Below, one piece after another: positions 7,286 through 10,539 of a stretch of 10,539 bases of DNA (position 1 is the stretch's first letter; the number at the start of each line of letters is the position of its first letter). This DNA comes from Gemmatimonadota bacterium (lineage in GTDB: Bacteria > Gemmatimonadota > Gemmatimonadetes > Longimicrobiales > Gaopeijiaceae), in the NCBI GenBank assembly GCA_018678395.1, contig JAHHMJ010000211.1:1-10539 (forward strand), read 5' to 3'. Made by a program: the position numbers and the translations under genes. The notes beneath the pieces were generated by a model. That model saw only the letters and a list, made by a program, of their open reading frames with translations, was not told where the DNA came from and ran no database searches.

Positions 7286-7701
7286 TCCGGCGCGTCGGGA
7301 CCGGCTGGTTCGCCCTCCAGGAGAAACAGTCCCGGGCCCTCGAAGGTGCGTCCCTTGACCTTCAGCCGGAAGCGGTACTCGCCGGGGGTTTCGAAGACGA
7401 CTTCCTCCATGGGTTGTACCAGCCGGGTGCGGGCGCGAGGGCGGTCCTCCGGGACGCGCGCCACCTCGGTCCCGCCGCGCACGGCGAAGCTCGTCGTCTC
7501 GCCGTCGGGCCTGTACAGCTCGACCGTGAAGTCGTAGCGACCGTGGTCTCCTCGATCCCATTCCAGTACCAGGAGCAACACGAGGTCGTGCTTCGCGGGA
7601 AACCCCGGCGCCGACAGCGCGTGGTACTGCCCCCGCACGTCGATACGGCCCCACTCGTCGACGCGGGCGGCATCACAGATCAGGAAGGACTCGACGTACA
7701 C
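7282..7701 (-). CDS. DUF6941-like protein of unknown function
   Basis: This is a 139-residue soluble protein with no signal peptide or membrane segment. Its opening, ESFLICDAARVDEWGRIDVRG (residues 4-24; key parts LICDAA and G-x-I-x-V-x-G), followed by SAPGFPAKHDLVLLLVLEW (30-48), resembles the DUF6941 family as I remember it: small proteins with an N-terminal CDAA motif and a beta-sandwich-like pattern. The rest alternates short strands (YDFTVELYRPDGE, RTRLVQPMEEVVFETPGEYRFRLKV), consistent with an all-beta fold resembling ligand-binding or C2-like sandwiches. No catalytic residues are apparent and no function is known to me. GTG at 7701 begins the conserved N-terminus; no Shine-Dalgarno is visible. 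It lies 43 bases after the HyuB-like gene and its stop overlaps the GT9 start, so it is translated with the LPS core genes. The family assignment is from memory of its pattern and should be treated as moderate. Confidence 0.65.
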   Translation of the reverse strand: MYVESFLICDAARVDEWGRIDVRGQYHALSAPGFPAKHDLVLLLVLEWDRGDHGRYDFTVELYRPDGETTSFAVRGGTEVARVPEDRPRARTRLVQPMEEVVFETPGEYRFRLKVKGRTFEGPGLFLLEGEPAGPDAPE

Positions 7702-7744
7702 GGGGATCGGGGGTTCGAGGGAGGGAGTCGCGATCGAGGACGGC

Positions 7745-9346
7745 TCAGGGCGTGCCCCAACCGCCGCCCCCGGGCGACCGGACGCTCACGATATCGCCGG
7801 CGCGGGCATCAAAGGTAACCTTTCCGGGCAGCGGGTTCTCGGTTCCGTCGCGGATCAGGACGTTGGCCCCCGGAGCGCCGTTCTCGCCGCCCGCGAACCC
7901 GCTGGGGCCGGCGAGCCGCCGCTCGGTGAGCAGTGTGACCTGTGCGTCCCCGACGAGCTCGAGATCGCGGCGCAGCCCGTCCCCTCCGGGAGCCCTGCCG
8001 GCCCCGCCCGAGCCGCGGCGGATCGAGTAGTGCACGACCCGGAAAGGATAGGCGTGCTCGAGCGCCTCGATCGGTGTGTTCAGCGAGTTGGACATGTGGA
8101 CGTGGACCCCGGAGAGGCCGGGACCGCCCGGTCCGCCGCCCATCCCCCCGCCGACGGTTTCGTAGTAGGCGAAGGGCTCCCCGCTCCGGGGGTCGATCCC
8201 GCCGATCGTGGTGTTGTTCATCGTGCCCTGGCTCAGAGCGGGCACGCGATCGGGAAGGGCGCCGGCCAGCGCCCGGAAGAGCGCATCGGTGATGCGTTGA
8301 CTGGCCTCGACGTTGCCGCCCGCCACGCTGGCCGGGGGTCTGGCGTTCACGATCGAGGCTTCGGGCAGTACCCAGTCGACGCAGCGCAGCGAGCCTCCCC
8401 CCGCGGGAAGAGACACGCCGAGCAGGTCCTCGACGACGCAGCGCAACACGTACCGGGTGGCCGACGAGGTGATGGCGGCGACCGCGTTGACTCCTCCCGG
8501 CACCTGCGGCGACGAGCCGGTGAAGTCCACGGTCGCACGGTCGCCGTCGACCTGCAGGCGGACGCGAATCGGGATCGGACCCGTCCCGAACCCGTCGTCC
8601 TCCAGGGCGTCCTCCCCCTCCCACCGTCCATCGGGAATGGCACGGATCCCCGCTTCGAGCAGACGGTCCGCGTAGTCGATCAGGTCCGCCATCGCCGTGC
8701 GCACGGCCGCCGTGCCACGGGATCGGGCCATTTCCAGCAGCCGGGTACGGCCCGTGTGGAGGGCCGCCCGCTGCGCGTCGAGGTCGCCCGCCCGCTCCTC
8801 CGGCGTTCGCACGTTGGCGAGGATCAGCCGTCGGAGATCGGTGTCCTCGACACCCTCCCGGATCCAACGGACCGGGGGGATGCGCAGCCCCTCCTGGACG
8901 ATCTCGCGGGCGAGCGGCATCGAGCCCGGGGTGATGCCGCCGACGTCGCTGTGATGCGCCCGCGCGGCGACGTAGCCCAGCAGCTCGCCGTCGGCGTCGT
9001 GCACCGCCTGGACCGTCGTGATGTCCGGGAGGTGGGTACCCCCACGGAACGGATCGTTGAGCACGGCGACGTCCCCGGGAGCGAGCGAGCCGAGTTCGTC
9101 CAGCGCCGCGGTGACCGACATCGGCATGGCGCCGAGATGTACGGGCATGTGGTCGCCCATGGCGACCGGTCGCGCTCGGGCGTCGAACAGCGCGCAGGAG
9201 TAGTCCCTCCGCTCCTTGATGTTGGGGGAGTAGGACGCCCGGCGTAGAGCGGCTCCCATCTCCTCGGCGATCGCCTGGAAGAGGTGCCGAAATACCTCGA
9301 GCGTGACCGCGTCGGGGGGTGCGGGGGAGTCGGGTCGGGAGGCCAT
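7745..9346 (-). CDS. Hydantoinase B/oxoprolinase family protein (HyuB-like)
   Basis: This 533-residue protein is of the HyuB family, the subunit that with HyuA forms ATP-dependent hydantoinases/5-oxoprolinases, and that is related to subunits of acetone and acetophenone carboxylases. Family hallmarks are SPNIKERRDYSCALFD (40-55), GDHMPVHLGAMP (64-75), VLNDPFRGGTHLPDIT (95-110), ARAHHSDVGGITPGSMP (128-144) and QEGLRIPP (151-158), with a Gly-rich C-terminal part ending in SPGGGGWG. The His/Asp clusters at 97-108 and 131-137 are probable metal or substrate sites. Length is typical. ATG at 9346 is chosen because the sequence upstream to GTG 9379 is not conserved-looking; neither start has a Shine-Dalgarno. 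No HyuA gene is next to it: downstream is the DUF6941-like gene and upstream is a divergent small gene. Substrate cannot be assigned; roles in cyclic amide or glutathione/5-oxoproline turnover are possibilities. Confidence 0.9.
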   Translation of the reverse strand: MASRPDSPAPPDAVTLEVFRHLFQAIAEEMGAALRRASYSPNIKERRDYSCALFDARARPVAMGDHMPVHLGAMPMSVTAALDELGSLAPGDVAVLNDPFRGGTHLPDITTVQAVHDADGELLGYVAARAHHSDVGGITPGSMPLAREIVQEGLRIPPVRWIREGVEDTDLRRLILANVRTPEERAGDLDAQRAALHTGRTRLLEMARSRGTAAVRTAMADLIDYADRLLEAGIRAIPDGRWEGEDALEDDGFGTGPIPIRVRLQVDGDRATVDFTGSSPQVPGGVNAVAAITSSATRYVLRCVVEDLLGVSLPAGGGSLRCVDWVLPEASIVNARPPASVAGGNVEASQRITDALFRALAGALPDRVPALSQGTMNNTTIGGIDPRSGEPFAYYETVGGGMGGGPGGPGLSGVHVHMSNSLNTPIEALEHAYPFRVVHYSIRRGSGGAGRAPGGDGLRRDLELVGDAQVTLLTERRLAGPSGFAGGENGAPGANVLIRDGTENPLPGKVTFDARAGDIVSVRSPGGGGWGTP

Positions 9347-9366
9347 GGCAGAGGAGGGGTGGCAGG

Positions 9367-9395
9367 TTGGCCGGCGCACGGCTTGGGGTTACATT
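9367..9395 (+). promoter_or_regulatory. Possible sigma-70-type promoter for the 86-residue gene
   Basis: TTGGCC at 9367-9372 and TACATT at 9390-9395 are 17 bases apart, each matching four of six positions of the TTGACA/TATAAT consensus. Transcription would start near 9402, leaving a leader of about 100 bases before the GTG at 9502. The complementary strand carries TAATGT over 9391-9396, which might serve the divergent HyuB-like gene. Both are weak matches found by eye. Confidence 0.28.
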
Positions 9396-9489
9396 ACCAC
9401 GCTGTGAATCAAACGCCTCGCGTCGCCGGAAGGGACGCTTCCCGCCGAGGGGATCGCCTCCGCCGGGTCGAGGTCGACAACATATCTTC

Positions 9490-9522
9490 AGGAGGCTGCT
9501 CGTGCAGAAGGAGAAGCTGATG
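9490..9522 (+). promoter_or_regulatory. Two Shine-Dalgarno sites serving alternative starts
   Basis: AGGAGG at 9490-9495 lies six bases before GTG 9502, the clearest ribosome binding site in the window. A second site, AGGAG at 9509-9513, lies six bases before the in-frame ATG 9520. Either start, or both, could be used. Confidence 0.7.
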
Positions 9523-9762
9523 GATCGGGCTCGGGACGAGCTCTTCAGCCACATCAACCGCTGCGGCGTGCTCCAGGCCACGGCGGACGACCAGAAAGTC
9601 TGGATGGACGAGACCATCGATTACCTCGCGGAGCGGTATCCCGACCTCGGCGACGTCGATCTCGACCAGCTGCACGCCGTCGGCATGCGGTTCTGCGCCC
9701 CGGCGCTCAACCACGGCTCTACCAGCACGGCGAAGACCCGCGGCAGCGCAAGCGTCGCGTAA
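9502..9762 (+). CDS. Small protein of unknown function, 86 residues
   Basis: I do not recognise this protein. Starting from GTG 9502 it has 86 residues; from ATG 9520 it has 80. The N-terminal 65 residues look like a helical, mostly acidic soluble domain: helices about 2-24, 30-45 (DDQKVWMDETIDYLAERYP) and 54-66 (LDQLHAVGMRFC), with cysteines at 21 and 65. The tail (70-86) is Ser/Thr/Lys/Ala-rich and probably disordered. No signal peptide or membrane segment is present. Coding status is supported by the strong AGGAGG site and by a protein composition with Asp, Glu, Trp and Tyr residues, unlike the Arg/Pro-rich out-of-frame readings around it. The in-frame opening upstream to 9319 has that Arg/Pro/Gly-rich look and is left out. 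The gene stands alone, divergent from the HyuB-like gene, and is followed by a hairpin. Confidence 0.72.
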   Translation: MQKEKLMDRARDELFSHINRCGVLQATADDQKVWMDETIDYLAERYPDLGDVDLDQLHAVGMRFCAPALNHGSTSTAKTRGSASVA

Positions 9763-9833
9763 GCAAGATACGGTAGTCGATCGGCCCGGCTCGCGCCCTG
9801 CCTTCATGTGGGGGCAGCTCGCGACCCCGGACG

Positions 9834-9885
9834 ATACGAGCGGGCCCGAAGAGGTTTTGAAGCCTCTCTTCGGGCCCGCTCGTAT
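9834..9885. terminator. Perfect 20-base inverted repeat, probable terminator hairpin
   Basis: The left arm 9834-9853 (ATACGAGCGGGCCCGAAGAG) is exactly complementary to the right arm 9866-9885, around a 12-base loop (GTTTTGAAGCCT). The stem can extend by a G-T pair (9833/9886) and a C-G pair (9832/9887). An alternative inner pairing of GAGG 9851-9854 with CCTC 9863-9866 leaves a TTTTGAAG loop. It lies 71 bases after the stop of the 86-residue gene and 92 bases before the next start. No T-run follows on either strand, so it is not a textbook intrinsic terminator. A transcription-ending, RNA-stabilising or repeat-element role remains open. Confidence 0.55.
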
Positions 9886-9926
9886 TGCACGATGGGGTAC
9901 GCCTTTTCTACGGAGGACGTGGACCC

Positions 9927-9932
9927 TATACT
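9927..9932 (+). promoter_or_regulatory. Possible -10 element for the zinc-ribbon gene
   Basis: TATACT matches five of six positions of TATAAT. With a 17-base spacer the -35 position is TTTTCT (9904-9909), a poor match. Transcription would start near 9939, about 39 bases before ATG 9978. That would place the TTG at 9885 upstream of the transcript and favour the later start. Confidence 0.33.
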
Positions 9933-9977
9933 GTGGCGCTTTCGGCGCGCCCCCCGGTCCTCCCAGCACGCATTTTC

Positions 9978-10358
9978 ATGTCAGCAGGTTGGCACACGCA
10001 GGAACCCGCATCGTCCGAGGGGATCCCCCTCCAGAAGGGGTCGAAGGCCCTCTTGAAGGCGTACTACGCGAACGCTCACCTTCCGTCTCCGATGGGCGGT
10101 TTCCTCGAGCCGCTCAGCGTCCGCCAGGAGTCGAACGGCGCGGGGACGATTCTGCTCGAGTGCTCGTCGTCGTCGCTTCGCTTCGAACTCTCGGTTCCCA
10201 AGGCGAACCGTGCGGAAAAGGCCAAGGTGAAGGCCGCTCAGGAGGCGGGCGACGTCCCGCTCTGCCCGCGGCACGAGGATCCCGTTCAACGCTTGCAGCG
10301 TATCGGCGGGCACCTGGTTTGCCCGCGTTGCGGCGTACGATTCGGGCGCCCGATCTGA
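9978..10358 (+). CDS. Unknown protein with C-terminal zinc ribbon, 126 residues
   Basis: I do not recognise the family. The C-terminal 31 residues form a likely zinc ribbon: CPRH at 96-99 and CPRCG at 115-119, spaced by a short strand-loop (DPVQRLQRIGGHLVC, 101-115). The preceding part has a helical stretch (about 19-32), a beta-like segment GTILLECSSSSLRFELSV (56-73) and a Lys/Ala-rich linker PKANRAEKAKVKAAQEAG (74-91). No signal peptide or membrane segment is seen. ATG 9978 is chosen over TTG 9885 because the earlier start sits on the edge of the inverted repeat and upstream of a plausible -10 box; no Shine-Dalgarno is visible for either. The ribbon suggests binding of nucleic acid or protein, but nothing identifies a target. 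It is flanked by two intergenic spacers and is probably monocistronic. Confidence 0.68.
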   Translation: MSAGWHTQEPASSEGIPLQKGSKALLKAYYANAHLPSPMGGFLEPLSVRQESNGAGTILLECSSSSLRFELSVPKANRAEKAKVKAAQEAGDVPLCPRHEDPVQRLQRIGGHLVCPRCGVRFGRPI

Positions 10359-10458
10359 ACCGGGGCGCCACCCTCGGGTGACGACTCCCGGTCGGCTCGC
10401 CAGCGACCCGCGCCGGCCCCTTTCTCGTCCCGAATTCATCTGGTACCTCCCCGGAACG

Positions 10459-10469
10459 GGGGTTAGATT
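10459..10469 (+). promoter_or_regulatory. Promoter-like motif GGGGTTAGATT before the last gene
   Basis: TAGATT (10464-10469) matches four of six -10 positions and lies 47 bases before ATG 10517. The same GGGGTTA-N-ATT string occurs at 9385-9395, also in an intergenic region. A small hairpin, CCCCG-GAA-CGGGG at 10449-10461, overlaps its 5' edge. The -35 position (10441-10446, TGGTAC) is not convincing. Confidence 0.25.
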
Positions 10470-10516
10470 CGCGATAGGAGCCCCCACCGGACGTTCCCGC
10501 TACCGAGACGCTGCCT

Positions 10517-10539
10517 ATGGCCGAGGGATTCCTCAGTTC
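10517..10539 (+). CDS. Possible 5' end of a further gene (partial)
   Basis: ATG at 10517 opens a frame reading MAEGFLS before the window ends. It follows a 158-base spacer holding a small hairpin and a promoter-like motif, as expected for a new transcription unit. Seven codons give no hint of function, and there is no Shine-Dalgarno. Confidence 0.35.

Noticed and set aside
9319..9501. Upstream extension of the 86-residue gene
   Set aside because: Arg/Pro/Gly-rich reading that crosses the divergent spacer and the HyuB-like start; the strong AGGAGG site marks a start at 9502.
7809..9617. 602-codon minus-strand frame overlapping the HyuB-like gene
   Set aside because: Repetitive Arg/Gly/Pro composition, no domain, and fully overlaps a gene with strong family motifs.
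9885..9977. Earlier TTG start for the zinc-ribbon protein
   Set aside because: It begins on the last base of the inverted repeat, lies upstream of a plausible -10 box and has no ribosome site.
9763..9977. Structured RNA gene (tRNA, SRP RNA, 6S RNA) around the hairpin
   Set aside because: No tRNA arms, SRP tetraloop region or other familiar conserved RNA segment was seen apart from the single hairpin.
1..10539. CRISPR array, insertion sequence, phage or defence genes
   Set aside because: No spaced direct repeats, transposase or integrase motifs, or nuclease/sensor domains were found in any supported gene.

Overview
The window is a GC-rich, densely coding piece of a bacterial genome. The genes indicate a diderm (Gram-negative-type) bacterium that makes lipopolysaccharide (LPS): an MsbA-like exporter, an LpxL-family lipid A acyltransferase, two heptosyltransferase-family (GT9) enzymes and a Kdo-kinase-like protein. 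No ribosomal or other lineage marker is present, so the phylum cannot be fixed. The high GC, heavy GTG start use and gene mix would suit Gemmatimonadota or another GC-rich diderm phylum, but this is only an impression.

Left part, plus strand (1-4354): a probable tail of an upstream gene, a tiny putative lipoprotein, an MsbA-type ABC transporter (263-2089), an LpxL/HtrB-type acyltransferase (2086-3024), a family 2 glycosyltransferase (3054-3815) and an isoprenylcysteine carboxyl methyltransferase-like membrane protein (3812-4354). Three of these junctions are 4-base GTGA stop/start overlaps, so this looks like one transcript for lipid A acylation, export and perhaps a lipid-linked modification.

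Middle part, minus strand (9346 down to 4387): a hydantoinase B/oxoprolinase-type protein (7745-9346), a DUF6941-like protein (7282-7701), a GT9 heptosyltransferase (6233-7285), a KdkA/WaaP-like kinase (5457-6236) and a second GT9 heptosyltransferase (4387-5460). The last four are joined by 4-base ATGA/GTGA overlaps. The two GT9 enzymes and the kinase would build and phosphorylate the inner core on Kdo-lipid A, which the convergent plus-strand genes would acylate and flip. The Kdo transferase (waaA) and a HyuA partner are not in the window.

Right part, plus strand (9347-10539): a compact accessory stretch with two small unrecognised genes. One is an 86-residue protein (9502-9762) with a strong ribosome binding site; the other is a 126-residue protein ending in a probable zinc ribbon (9978-10358). 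Between them lies a perfect 20-base inverted repeat (9834-9885). The first codons of a further gene may begin at 10517.

No tRNA, rRNA, CRISPR array, insertion sequence or phage gene was seen. The least explained items are the DUF6941-like gene coupled into the LPS operon, the GT2/methyltransferase pair, and the small-gene region with its hairpin and a repeated promoter-like motif.
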